Assembly: GCA_027186245.1 (NCBI GenBank)
Contig: CP114486.1
Coordinates: 8,260,501-8,324,500, forward strand
Origin: Coriaria nepalensis
Taxonomy: Eukaryota > Streptophyta > Magnoliopsida > Cucurbitales > Coriariaceae
Direction: 5' to 3'
Length of the DNA stretch: 64,000 nt
Below are positions 37,600 to 49,200 of this stretch, one piece after another. The notes below the pieces were generated by a model. The model was not told the DNA's origin, did not search any database, and saw only the letters and a list, made by a program, of their open reading frames with translations. Within the stretch, counting starts at the first letter, position 1. Each line of letters begins with the position of its first letter. The position numbers were made by a program, and so were the translations under genes.

Positions 37600-38520
37600 A
37601 ATTGCAACTTACATTCATTTTGTCTCACTCATTATAAGAGATTTACAAATGCTAAAAAAATGTGTCGTATATGTATAAAAAGTTCTAGAATTCTAGTTTC
37701 TAACGCAACTAACGATTTGTCATTTAAATATCAGATGAAAAAGTTATTACCGATTTAAGTGACAATGATAATTTATAATTTCGAGTTCAAACGAAAAATT
37801 TATAGTAGAATAAGTGAAGTATGTGCATGATCATCATAATTCAAATTGCATTCACCTTATCTCACTCACCATGAGAGATATATTAATATCCAGAAAACGT
37901 TCCATACGCGTGTATAGAAAGCTCTGGAAGTCTAGTTTCCAACGCAACTAACGGTTTATCTTTCAGATATTGGATGAAAAAGTTATTATAGATTTAAATG
38001 ACAATGGTAATGGAGCCGTTGATATCAACGTGTCATTTTATAATTACTCGTTGATATCAACGTGTCATTTTATACTTACTTGTTGATATCAACAGGTCAT
38101 TTTATATTTATCCATTGATATCGATAGGATATTGTTATTGGCCCGTTGATATCAATGAGTCAAAAATAATATCATTTTATTTTAATGATTATGACCATTT
38201 TTCTTGGAGTTACGAGATTTGTTATATACCATTAGAAAGTTTTGAATGTCAAGTTTCATATGCAAGTGGTCGCTTACAATTTCGAGTTTAAATGAAAATG
38301 TTATAATAGAATAAGTGAAGTATGTATATAATCATCATAATTCAAATTGTATTCATCTTGTCTCACTCACTATGAGAGATATATTAATCTCCAGAAAAGA
38401 TTCAATACATGTATCCAAAAGTCTAGTTTCCAACATAACTAACGATTTGTTATTCTGATATTAAATGAAAAAGTTATTAATGATTTTAAACGATAATGGT
38501 CAGGGACTCGTTATATATGT
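37600..38520. repeat. Three diverged copies of a ~180-200 bp unit
   Basis: A unit marked by TGTCTCACTCAxTATGAGAG, then a CTAGTTTCCAACGCAACTAACG-like block, then GATGAAAAAGTTATTA, recurs with marks at 37621, 37859 and 38359. A fourth, partial piece lies near 38240-38330. Spacing is 238 bp and then 500 bp, the second gap being enlarged by the palindrome array. Non-coding; possibly a terminal region of the DUF1985 transposon that follows. Confidence 0.7.
38018..38156. repeat. Array of five 12-bp palindromes spaced 32 bp
   Basis: The perfect palindrome GTTGATATCAAC stands at 38018, 38050 and 38082. A variant ATTGATATCGAT follows at 38114 and GTTGATATCAAT at 38145, so the offsets are 32, 32, 32 and 31. 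Between copies lies a GTGTCATTTTATA-type spacer. It is embedded between repeat copies listed separately. Confidence 0.9.
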
Positions 38521-38921
38521 CATTTTATACTTAAAGATTATTTTAAAAATTATCCTCCTTCGATAATTGTTTTTTGCTAAATACCTTTTTCCCCATTTTT
38601 TTTGCTTTTTACCCTTCTGAAACAAAAAATAAAATCAAAAATATGAAATTACTGATTAACCTTCACATAACTTATCTATATCTACTCTTTCTTAAATCAT
38701 TAAAATCATAAACCGACATCTTCCCTAAATCACCAAAATCTCAAACCAGCATTACTCTTCTCTCTTTCATTTCACCCTAGCCGAAATCTTCTTCCCTCCT
38801 CTTCTCTCCCTAAATCACCACAATCCAAACTAACAGCTACTCTTCTATCTTTTTCTCTTTGTTTCATTCTTCTTCTCTCATTCACTTCTCACTCACTCGC
38901 CGGCCATCTTACTCAGCGCCC

Positions 38922-40800
38922 ATGGAGGAGCATAATTGGTCCAAAGAATATGAAAATGAGATGGTATGTTTTGAATTTGAAGAAATTATTATATGATTTA
39001 AAGTTTAAATTTAAGTTTAAGCTGGGTGTGGATTAGACCAAGACTGACATGTGAGATGTAGGTCTCACATGTCGGTTTGTGGTTGCAGATGTGTCAGACC
39101 ATGTCAATCTGCATCTTAGACCGATATCTCACAGTCTGATGAGATGTCGGTATGAGATGCACAAACCAACATCTCACAGTCTGTGCATCTCAGATTCAAT
39201 GTTTTTTTACAAATTCTATTGCTTTTTATTTTTTTATAAATAAATTGAAGTTGTTCTTTTTATTTATTTTCAGGGTGAACTTTTAATTAGACTTTATCGC
39301 GTTCTCAAATCAGAGGAACATTTTCGTCGTCCATTACTGTTAGATCGAAATTGCACGATGTTTTTGGTATGCTTAAGAGAAAGTTTAATTATAGAGAGTT
39401 AGAAATATTTAGTAAATCATGTTTCGGCCATTTTTTAAAAGTTGATGATAGGCTTACATTTTTTGCCCAAATTGTTAATTCTTTGATTTTTCGCCAAACT
39501 CACTCAAAAAAGAAATATGAGTCATGGTATATTATAAATGGACAACCTCTTTGATATTCAATAAAAGAGTTTGCTCTTATTACCGGATTGAGTTGTCTTA
39601 AAATACCGGCCTTTTTACCAGTCAAAGTGAGGAAAAATGTTGAATTCTTGAAATAATGGTTTAAAGGAAATGATAATATTTACATCTGGTCAGCTTATAA
39701 TGATTTTCGAAAATATTAAGAGTAGAACTAAGAAACGACATGATCAAGATGTTGATGAAACAATAAAGATATATGGTTTACACATGAAGATAAGGGCTTC
39801 TTTCATTTTTGGTGATTGTTCTCTTAGATTTAAGATAGTCGCATAAAATACCCCATCAATATTTATATATAGTCTCGGATATGGAGTTCTTCAATAATTA
39901 TCTTTGGGGTAAAATAGTTCATAAGAAAACTATACAAAACATTAAGAGGGATGACCTCGTTGAGAAGTCCGTAAGAGCTGCAAATAGAGAAAATGGCTGT
40001 TAAGTGAGACACACTCGGTTTTTCGCTCGCTTTCCAGGTAATTAATCTTAGTTTTGATTCATAGTTAGTTTTTATTACTTAATAATTTCTAATTATTTTT
40101 TAATAATTTTAGGTATGGGTGTTTGAAGCAATTTTAAGCATTTGAGAGACTTTTAGGGAGTATTTAGAGAAAACCCGTAAGACACAAATTTTAAATTGGG
40201 CCATGCATTTTAGCAAACCAATGCTCAAGAAAATCATTAAAGTTTTGAAGAATAGAGAGGTTTGTTTTTATTATAATCAATAATGATTTATATTATAATT
40301 ATTTAATTAACCGGCTTATGTAAATTTTTTTTAATGATGTATGCTAGATTACATGGAATCTTATGTCCATTAAGGAGGGAAATATGTTCTCCTTATACAT
40401 CTAATTTTGATTCGTTTGACGACGAGGTTAAAGATGATATCATTGATTATGTGACGGCTTTGCTTGATCCCACCACTGAGGACGTAGACTATTTTGAAGA
40501 GTCTTCTGTATATATATTGTTCAACATGACAAGGACGTCGTGGTAGAGGAGGAGGAGGACGTGAAGGAGGAGGAGGAAGAGGAAGGGGAGAAGAAGGTAA
40601 ATATGGAGCAGGCCCTAAGATTTGAGGTGGAAGATGAGACACCAACCCTTGATCGAGCCTTTCCATCTACACCGATCGTTGATCGTAATATGTGGTATAT
40701 GATGCAAAGAATGGAAGTGAAGATTAAGGTTGTTGGTAAAAAGATGGAGGAGAGATTTGGTGGGCTAGATGAGAGATTCGGTGGGCTAGAACGTTAAGTC
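38922..40800 (+). pseudogene. Decayed DUF1985-type transposon gene (MULE/ULP1-associated family)
   Basis: A pyrimidine-rich leader precedes ATG 38922 in good context. Exon 1 (38922-38963, MEEHNWSKEYENEM) ends at ATG followed by GTATGT, and exon 2 begins after TATTTTCAG at 39274. The body matches DUF1985 proteins carried by plant Mutator-like elements: IFSKSCFGHFLKVDD, SIKEFALITGLSCL near 39560, and near 39880 EFFNNYLWGKIVHKKTI (the FNNYPWGK-type signature). VWVFEAILSI follows a second intron-like gap near 40110. An acidic tail is at 40540-40797, with a near-repeated RFGGLDERFGGLER end. Frameshift near 39345 and stops at 39552-39554 and beyond. A ULP1 protease region could follow in 41.3-41.8 kb but is too damaged to claim. 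Confidence 0.65.
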
Positions 40801-42179
40801 GCTTATATCTATGAGAAAATAGAAGTTACATCCCACTCATCTGCTAGCGGATATCTCTCAAGCCATCGTACTATATACGCCACATAGCATTCATTAGGTC
40901 CACACCATTATTTAGGTGATCTGGGAGAGTGATCAGATATGGATATTACTTATTTAAGATTTTGATTCAAAAATAACTTTTAAATTTTCCTAGTCTTATA
41001 TCTTTGATTGTTTGTGAAGGGGTGGCTAGAGTTGAGAACGCCTCTTACGCATCGCCAATTCCATAACGATATATGAGGATAATGAAGCCTAGTACTTTTC
41101 TCAAGTCTCCATTATGGATCCAAAAGAAGTGAACTCTCTATTCTTAGATCCAAAACAACTCTAGAAATATGATGTAATAAATGTTGATATATCTCATAAA
41201 CTAGATAAGGTTGTAGAGGGGGTTACAATGATGTGGGAGAGAGAAGAAAAGATGAGTCAACCATCCAACTCATAACGAGAATTCAAGTCAACAAGAATTT
41301 TTAAAAAATATTTAAACTCTACAGGAAGTGCTTGGAAAGTATAATAAGTATTTCTCAATTTTAATTAAATATTACAATTACATTTGTAGATAATTTTAGT
41401 TGAAACCTAATTTTAATGAACTCGTTCATTGGCAGCATATCAATGAATGTTTATTGTTGGTCTAGATGTGGCTAGAAATTTATCCCGATTTATTTTATTT
41501 AATTAAAATAAAGTATGTTGCAATAATGGATGATCTCTTCAATGCAACTTTAGTTGAGGTGACAAAAGGGCATCGATAAATAGATGACTCATTGCTTATT
41601 ATGTATGTATGGAAATCCAATTTATGTAAAAAAAATTATGTCTTAAATTTGTATTATTATGACCTAACACGATTGATGTTTGAGTTGTAGTTACGTAATG
41701 AGAATGACACAATGGCCTGGAAGCTCTACTTAGGAGAATATATCCAGTGTGTGCATGCCATCAAAGTTAAAAAATATGCATTGAGTGACCATATATGTGG
41801 ACTTAGACACCTTGACTCTATACGTTATGGATTCAAAAATGGATATCCGGGTGGAAACTGAAGTCATATCCATATCTTTGGTATTATTTAAGATCTTACC
41901 TCAACTCATCTACTTGATACCCAATTTAAAGATTAAATACTAAGAGAATAAAAAATATAGAGATTTTGATTTACAAATACTGGAAATACTACAAAATAAA
42001 GAAATGAGGAGATTGTGGTATTTATTCAATTAAATCTAGAATTTCATTAGATAGGAATTTCATTGCAAGAAATAAATGATGATAAGATTAAGTTATAAAG
42101 GCATAAGATGTATGGTAACTTATTGATGATTTCCTACATAACTAAAATTTAGATTATTCATCTATCAAACATTGTAAGT
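40801..42179. other. Region downstream of the DUF1985 gene, possible ULP1-like debris
   Basis: No intact ORF. Plus-strand pieces near 41450-41590 (MWLEIYPDLFYLIKIKYVAI) and 41690-41860 look protein-like and could be remnants of the peptidase C48 half of a DUF1985 transposon. I see no catalytic His-Asp-Cys triad, so this remains a guess. Confidence 0.25.
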
Positions 42180-42420
42180 GTTAGAAAAAAAATCATAATT
42201 ATGTCTTCATTGCCTTTGAAATCCTCCTAATGCCTTTTTATGATCAAATTTGCCTTGCAACAATGGACAAATATTAGTTAGATGACCCATGGTAGAACAA
42301 CATCCACATATTTTTCTTGTTGAATAGTGCCTACACCAATTTGTTGAACTAGCGAAGTTAGTTGCTACTCAATGTTGGTTATAACAACTCGATTCATACT
42401 AAATTAGAAAATTAAAAATA
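42180..42420 (-). pseudogene. Gypsy gag zinc-knuckle remnant
   Basis: On the minus strand a perfect CX2CX4HX4C knuckle (CGCCSTMGHLTNIC) spans 42308-42267, followed by PLLQG, the layout of Gag proteins from plant Ty3/Gypsy (Athila-like) elements. The surrounding frame is short and no other domain could be joined to it. Confidence 0.5.
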
Positions 42421-44113
42421 ACAAAAATAATAAATAAATTAGAGAAAACAATCCCCAACGACATGACGCCACAATTGATATGGGTTAAATCACATTAATT
42501 AAATCCTGCATGAAATAGCATTGTCATTGAATATAGTACTAAGTAAAGGTCATTCTCGTAGACGATTATTCTTAATTTATAAGTTATTAACTTAATTAAA
42601 ATAAGATTCTGAACTGACCTAAATTAAAATTCAAAGACCTACCTAGACCTAATATAATAGATATATTAAGAAGATGACTCAAAACTTAGAGGGATGGGGA
42701 GGGGTTTGAATTAAACTAGTAAGTAAATAAGAACAAAGAAAATCAAATAACAAAATTAGAAATTAAGGAAAGAAAATGTAAGATGAAAATTAAATAATAA
42801 TATAAAAATATTGCAAAATCAAACACTTATTAAATTAAAAAGAAAAAAAATAAAAACATAAAAAAAAATCATAAGAAATGGGCTCTCTCTTCTCTTGACT
42901 CCCTCTCGGTTTCTCTCAACTATTCCCCAATTTCTAATTCCAAGACAAAAAAAAGCTTCAAATCTGTGACAGCTTCTTGAATCTATGCCTCTCGTTAGTT
43001 CTCAATTCTCCTTTTGATTGCAAAGATTTGGTCAATTTCTCTCATATTTTAGAAATTAAGAGGTAAGAACCCTAAAACCCAAATTTTTTATTTTCTCTTC
43101 TTGGCTTAGATGTAAGTGTTTTTTGTCCTTTGACAACTTGATATTGTTAGACTAATGGTGAGTGTGACTGCTGCATAACTCTATAAGTTTACTAAGGGAA
43201 TGAGGGAAGGTGATGGTGTGTATATAGGTTGCTGGAATATGAAGAGCTTACCATGACTTTGAATGTTGTTAGATTAGTAGAGATTTTGGTTCATTAAAAA
43301 ATGAATTGGGATACTTAGTTTATGATGAGTAAAATAGGTATTGGTCTAATTGTTACCATAGTTTATCATGGAGGTAGCGAATTAAGTTACTTAATTACCA
43401 TGTTTTATTTAGTCTATTCGCTTAGAATTAGATTGAGTTTGAAGTTAGTTTTGGAACATGTTAACCTAGTATCATTATCAAAAGGGGTGGGCCTAATTTC
43501 TTATTTAGTTCGGTATTTATTCATAATTAAAACTAAAAATATTAATTTTTTTTTTCAAAAGTTCGTCGAGGACTCTTTAACATAAACCTCTTGAGTTGGT
43601 CTCGTTTATATTTTTTTAGCGTATCCCACTATGAGTAAATATTACATAATTACGTAATAATTATTTTAAACTTCTCTTGCATGATGATTTCATTCATTGA
43701 GTTCATACACTAGGATTATGGTAGTTCATGATTTTCTTCTTTGAATTCATAACACATGTATGTGTGTTTTAATAGTCTAGAATGAAATATGTTGCATGAG
43801 AAACTCAATTTTAAAATTTATTTGAAAAAAAAAAAAAACTACTAATCCGGACAAGCATATAGGAAGATAAACAACTTTTAGAGAGTACTTCTTATTTCAC
43901 GGATGTTGATGAGTTCTTAATAAAGATATATTTGGGTTGAATATAAGTGGAAATGAAGGAACTATTAGGTATATTATTTATTATGTGTGTGGATGTACAT
44001 ATTGATTGAATTGTTGGAAAGTCGTCAAAATGACAACTATAGTTATTAGCTGAGTTGATAACTTTGGTGCACCTTAATCTATTATATATATATGAAGTGA
44101 AGTCTGACTCATG
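42421..44113. other. AT-rich non-coding stretch with a degenerate repeat
   Basis: The part from 42445 (AACAATCCCCAACGACATGA, then TGGGTTAAATCACATTAATT) to about 42780 resembles a widespread plant repeat that often accompanies Gypsy debris. A related piece may occur near 16.35 kb. From 42.8 to 44.1 kb I see only AT-rich sequence and short frames of no known family. Confidence 0.35.
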
Positions 44114-44319
44114 TGTAACACCCAAATGCATTCTTATGTGCATTCATCTCCACCTTCCATTTCAATTTGAGCGATTGAGATTAAAAGTACTAAGACCTTT
44201 TACAACTTTGCATATTTTTCTATCTCTCTCAATAATTAAAAATACTTTTAATCTTAGTCGCTTAAATTAAAATGAAAGGTAGAGATAGATGCACATAAAA
44301 ATGAACTTGGGGTATTGCA
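44114..44319. mobile_element. 206-bp foldback MITE with CATG target duplication
   Basis: Two arms of about 78 bp (44114-44192 and 44241-44319) are inverted copies with about 80% identity. The left arm begins TGTAACACCCAAATGC and the complement of the right arm begins TGCAATACCCCAAGTTC. Both arms carry TTATGTGCATxxATCTCxACCTT. A spacer of about 48 bp separates them. CATG flanks both ends (44110-44113 and 44320-44323). The superfamily is not determined. Confidence 0.75.
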
Positions 44320-44790
44320 CATGACCCATCTTGAACTCATATATATGACATGTGCTAGGTATATATGACAGAATGTTATTACTATAATCGTATATAGATA
44401 TTATATTATTTTTACAATTTATGTTATGTTGTATTGATATGATTTGTATACATATTGTGACACGATTATGGTATGAATTTATTGTTTGAGATGATTTGTA
44501 GATTTATTAAAATGGATGCTTATTGACAATGTTGCTATACGAGGGTAGGAACTTGATAAGTATTTGTTTTATGTTCATACATATTTTATAAGGAAACTTA
44601 TCCCGTATACGTGATTATGTAATATTTATTTATTGAGTTTTGACTCATTATTTTTTATTAAAATGTTCACTCTCTAGATATTTGATCATACTCGGTTCAA
44701 CATATAGGAGACACAATTGAGAGTTGGTATTGTATGACCATTTCTATTCAAGTTGTTTGATATTTTAATATTTTTTGGTTGACCTTTGAT

Positions 44791-44890
44791 ATTGTGTAGA
44801 GCTTATGTGGACTATTAGGTCGCTCCATTGATCATAGTCAATTATATAGGGCTCATGTAGACGATCAAGTCACTCTATTGATCATAGTTA
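44791..44890. repeat. 50-bp tandem duplication
   Basis: GCTTATGTGGACTATTAGGT (44801) recurs as GCTCATGTAGACGATCAAGT (44851), each followed by CATTGATCATAGT or TATTGATCATAGT. The surroundings (44.3-45.1 kb) look like Gypsy LTR debris but no LTR ends were found. Confidence 0.75.
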
Positions 44891-45286
44891 ACTTGTATAT
44901 GAACTTTATAGTATAAAGAATGAAAATATCTTGTTTATAAATATATCAATTAGTTTCATTATATGTCTATACATAAATATTTTGTTTGGTTTACAAGAGC
45001 TCTCGAAGGCTTGCATAATTTTATGAATTGACTTAGAGTTATGTGGTGGTCGCATTCAATTTGTATCATAACAAACTTGGTTACAAAACTTAAGCTTTAA
45101 ATCCAAAATCGTATGTGAATAGAGCCAAAAAATTTAATAATATCTTAATTATATTCTATAATCAAATATATTTACAATTGAAATACCACATCAGTGTGAA
45201 AGTGGTCGATAGCTATTCGCCCGCTGGCTTGTCAGTCGGGATCGACCATACGGAATGAAAGTCAGTCTTTCTCATATCCAGTATAG

Positions 45287-45765
45287 TAGAGGTGACAATC
45301 TGTGTCCGTACCCAAAAATAAGGGCACGACATGATACATGTACAATAACGAGTCATAAAACATGCCTTTCGTGATGTATTGACCCGTGGGCCTGTTTCGA
45401 CCTGTGGCGACCCGAGGGCTTGCTTTATTTTTATTTTTTAATTTAATTTTAAATAAGAAATTTTTTTTAAAGTGATTAGTAAAATACTAATATTATAATA
45501 CATGATTATTTTAATACGTTACATAAATAACACATAAGAGATGTAGGTAAATAAGTGATAGTAAATAAAATATACGTTAATAATACATAAGGGTTCAAGA
45601 GACGTTACTAACCTAATAAATATGAAATAACAATATCAGTGAATAAAAATTATTAGAAATAAAACCTATTAGTCCGACATCCGTATCGTGCCCATGCTCG
45701 TGCCATACTTTTATCATATCGTGTCGTGCATGTTCGTGCCTGCCCGACTTATTTTATTACCTCTA
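45287..45765. mobile_element. hAT-like non-autonomous element (MITE), 479 bp
   Basis: Short terminal inverted repeats TAGAGGTGACAA and (complement of the right end) TAGAGGTAATAA. The flanking 8-bp direct repeat is CAGTATAG at 45279-45286 and TAGTATAG at 45766-45773, with one mismatch. Subterminal GC-richer tracts full of CGTGCC/GGGCACGA motifs are inversely repeated. There is no ORF. Eight-base duplications and TAGAGGTG-type ends are known for plant hAT elements. It lies about 440 bp upstream of the VPS54 start codon. Confidence 0.7.
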
Positions 45766-46040
45766 TAGTATAGTTGCTTGGAATTTGTGCCGTATCCGTC
45801 CTCGTGCCATGCCCGTACTTATGCCGCACCCTTACTCATACCGCTCGCAAATATCCGACCCATTTTTTATTTTCCTGAATTGAATGGAAATAAAGGAAAA
45901 GAAAATATAATTGCAATATTTCTTCCTCTGTACTCCACGCCTGAAGAACAAAACACCTCTCTGAAAGAAACGCAACTCTAATCAAATTCTTCCTCCGTTA
46001 TCTTAATCTAAAACATCGATTTAGATCCATCACATCGCAC

Positions 46041-46202
46041 ATGCACTGCACTTTCTTTTGATCCGTGGTTTGTCTGTCCTTCCTGCAAATTCCTCATGGC
46101 ATTTGCTTAAACCCCTAAATCGAGTACCTGTCCTCCCCTTCTCTTTCCCACATTGAACCTCCGTCGCAGTGTCAGGTTGCCGGATTCATGGTTTTCAAAT
46201 GA
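46041..46202 (+). promoter_or_regulatory. Three short uORFs in the VPS54 leader
   Basis: Upstream ATGs open short frames at 46041-46061 (6 codons plus TGA), 46096-46110 (MAFA then TAA) and 46188-46202 (MVFK then TGA). The last one's stop overlaps the in-frame ATG at 46199 (AAATGATG). Their relevance depends on the transcription start, which I cannot fix. Confidence 0.5.
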
Positions 46203-46207
46203 TGAAC

Positions 46208-49200
46208 ATGGATTCGCAGCCTTCCCAATCGGGAATGTCTCCTTTTGAATCTCCAACGCTTGCCAATAGAGACACGGGGCTCTCTCGGACTGCTTCTTCC
46301 AATTCCGATGCCGGAAGCCAGAGCTTGTCCTCGATTCTCAATAACCCACACGCAGGAAAATCGGACGCTTCTTGGGTTGGCTGGTGGTCTTCGTCCACTT
46401 ACGTTAATCATCCCGAATTCACGCCCTTGTCCTCCACCAAGGCCGTCACCGAAGTCACTCGCTCGGATTTCCAGGGTTATCTGGCCTCGATCTCGGAATC
46501 CTATAATCGATTTGAGGATATTCAGAAGCATTCGAGTAAGGAGGGTGTGGACGAGAACATCGGAGGGCAGGGCGAAGCACTTGTCGCGTGCCTGAGAGAA
46601 GTTCCGGCGCTTTATTTCAAGGAGGATTTTGCTCTGGAAGATGGGACGACATTTAGGGCAGCCTGCCCCTTTTTGAACGTGTCCGAGAATTTGATGCTGC
46701 AGGAGAAGCTTTCTCATTATTTGGATGTGGTAGAATTGCACTTGGTGAAGGAGATTTCCTTGCGATCTAACTCTTTCTTTGAGGCTCAGGTGCAGCTCCA
46801 AGACTTGCATGTGAAGATCGTCGAGGGGTGTAGTCGGATACGGGAATTGAAGGAGACTATAAGGCTCTTGGATGTGGATCTTGTGGATTCTGCCTGGCAA
46901 ATTCAGCAACTTAATGCATCTAGGAGCAATATGTTGGCTCTTCAACAGAAATTGAGGCTTATCTTATATGTCAACCAAGCTTTATCTGCTCTTAAATTGG
47001 TAAATTACTTTCTTACTCTTTCAACACAAGCGTCTTAGAGATAAGATCTGTATTAGCACTGAGAAATATCTTTGTTTCACTAGTTTTCATTTGCATGCTT
47101 GTTGCACTTAAGTTTCTAATGGAAGAGAAGGTAATATTTGAAAGATGATCATTGTCGTCAAAAAGTCTGAGAAGTCGACATTACAAAATTCAGTAATTTA
47201 CAACCCTGGATAGTATTGTTTGTATGCTTGTCATAACGGATAACTTGTCTTGAAATGTTAAAATATTAACTTCAAGTGACATCTAATAGCAAAATGAGTA
47301 GATGAGAAATTGGTTCTAGCCCAAGTGTCTTAAGGGCCCTTTAAGTTCTAGATTTTCTTCCTGTCTGACATAGAGCAGAATAGTTAGAGCTTACTGCAGA
47401 TTCCTGTCAGATGAAATTCTGTTGGGTATGATATAGTTGCAAGTTCTCGGAAGTAGAAATATGTTCGGCTCTCTGTAGTTTTTTATTTTTTATTTTATTT
47501 TTTTATATGAGCTGTTGTGAACTCTTTAGTGGTTTTAGTATTAGATGATTTATATTCTTTCATACAGCTAATTGCAGCTTCTGATTGCACTGGAGCTCTG
47601 GATGTCACTGATGATTTGAGACAGCTACTGGTATGTTCTTGAAGGTTTTTGTAATTTGAATAATTTACTTGTATGATTTTACATTACAAAAGCACCTCCT
47701 TATATACACCTACAGAGCAATTAATCTAGAGTAATCTAATCCTAAACATATGCCTCTATTTACTCTTCCCCCTAATTTAGCTCTACAAAAAAGGAATGCA
47801 ATAATATAAATAATAAATGGAAAGAAATCATAGGATCTTGTAAACTGCTTCTAAATGAACTTCTTTAGGTGAATGCATGTGTTGACTTATGATACCGCAA
47901 ACACAATATTAGGTCGGGTGTGAGATAAATATATTAGCTTCTTACTAACCTTTGATACCCGTCACTGTCAACCGGTTTCCCAAGTGGTTCTAGTTTCTTT
48001 TTGGCATCAATGGGTGTGTCACATGGTTTACACCCGAGCAATTCCTGTTTCAGTCAGTAGGTCCAAAATATATTTTCTTTCAGATATACTAATTTCTTTC
48101 TTTGATCTTGCAACCTCCATCCCCAAAAAGTACTTCATCTCGCCGAGATCCCTTACTCCAAACTCCTTGGCCAAGATATTTTTTAGTCTACCAATTTCAC
48201 TTAGATCGTCACCTGTGAGGATAATATCATCAATATATACAATCAGGATGGATTTCGTACCTCTGTTAGTTTGTTTGAAGAACAAGGTATGATCCGATTG
48301 TCCTTGTTTGTATCCTTCAAGTTTTCATACTCTGGTGAATCTATCAAGCCAAGCTCGTGGAGAGTGTTTCAATTCCTACAAGGACTTCCTTAGCTTACAC
48401 ACTTTGTTGCTTTCTTCTTCTTCACAAAAACCCAGTGGGATCTTCATGTAAATATCTTCTTCTAGTTCCTCGTTCAAGAATGCATTCTTAATATTCAATT
48501 GTTGAAGATTCCAGTATAAGTTTTCTACCAAGGAGAGAAGTACTCGTACTGGGTTCATTTTTGCAACTGATGCAACTGTCTCAGTATAATCTATCACATA
48601 TGTTTGTGTGAATCCATTGGGTACAAGCTGAGTTTTGTAACGATCTATGGTGCCATCAGCCTTATATTTAATAGCGAACACCTACTTACATGGCATTTTT
48701 TTTCTAATGCCTTTATTTCTTCCATAACTGCATTCCTCCATTCTGGTTTAGCCACGAGTTCGTGCACATTTTTTAGAAACACTATCGAGGAAAAATAACA
48801 ATGAATGCACGAAAAACTGGAGATAGGTTATCGTATGACACAAAATGTGAAATAGGCTGTAAGGTGCATGATCGTGGTTGTATCCTAACAACAATTGGTA
48901 AATCATGATCAAAGATACCTGTAGTTTTTGGTGACTCTTGGATATTTGGATCTATCACCCGGTCAGATTCTTCTTGTGCTTGAAGCGTGAGATTTCCAAT
49001 GTCCTTTGATTTTGGCCTTCGTGAGTAGACTATTACCTCTTTTCCATTTTGTTTTTCCTCCTCTAGGTTCAAATGATTTTATGTATATGGTAAGTTAGAA
49101 TGAGTGGTCCTTTTTTCAGGTGAGGGCCAATTGACAAGTGAAGGCTAGTTGATTATCATCTCACAGATAGGGTTAAAAAACTCAAGGTTCAAAAAACTTA

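Noticed and set aside
38018..38156. CRISPR-like array
   Set aside because: The 32-bp period comes from palindromes with similar, not unique, spacers in a plant nuclear context with no cas genes.
41280..41880. ULP1 (peptidase C48) domain after the DUF1985 gene
   Set aside because: Expected from family organisation, but no His-Asp-Cys catalytic motifs could be read in the broken frames.
46172..46945. 257-codon minus-strand ORF
   Set aside because: Antisense shadow of VPS54 exon 1, where codon bias keeps the opposite strand open.
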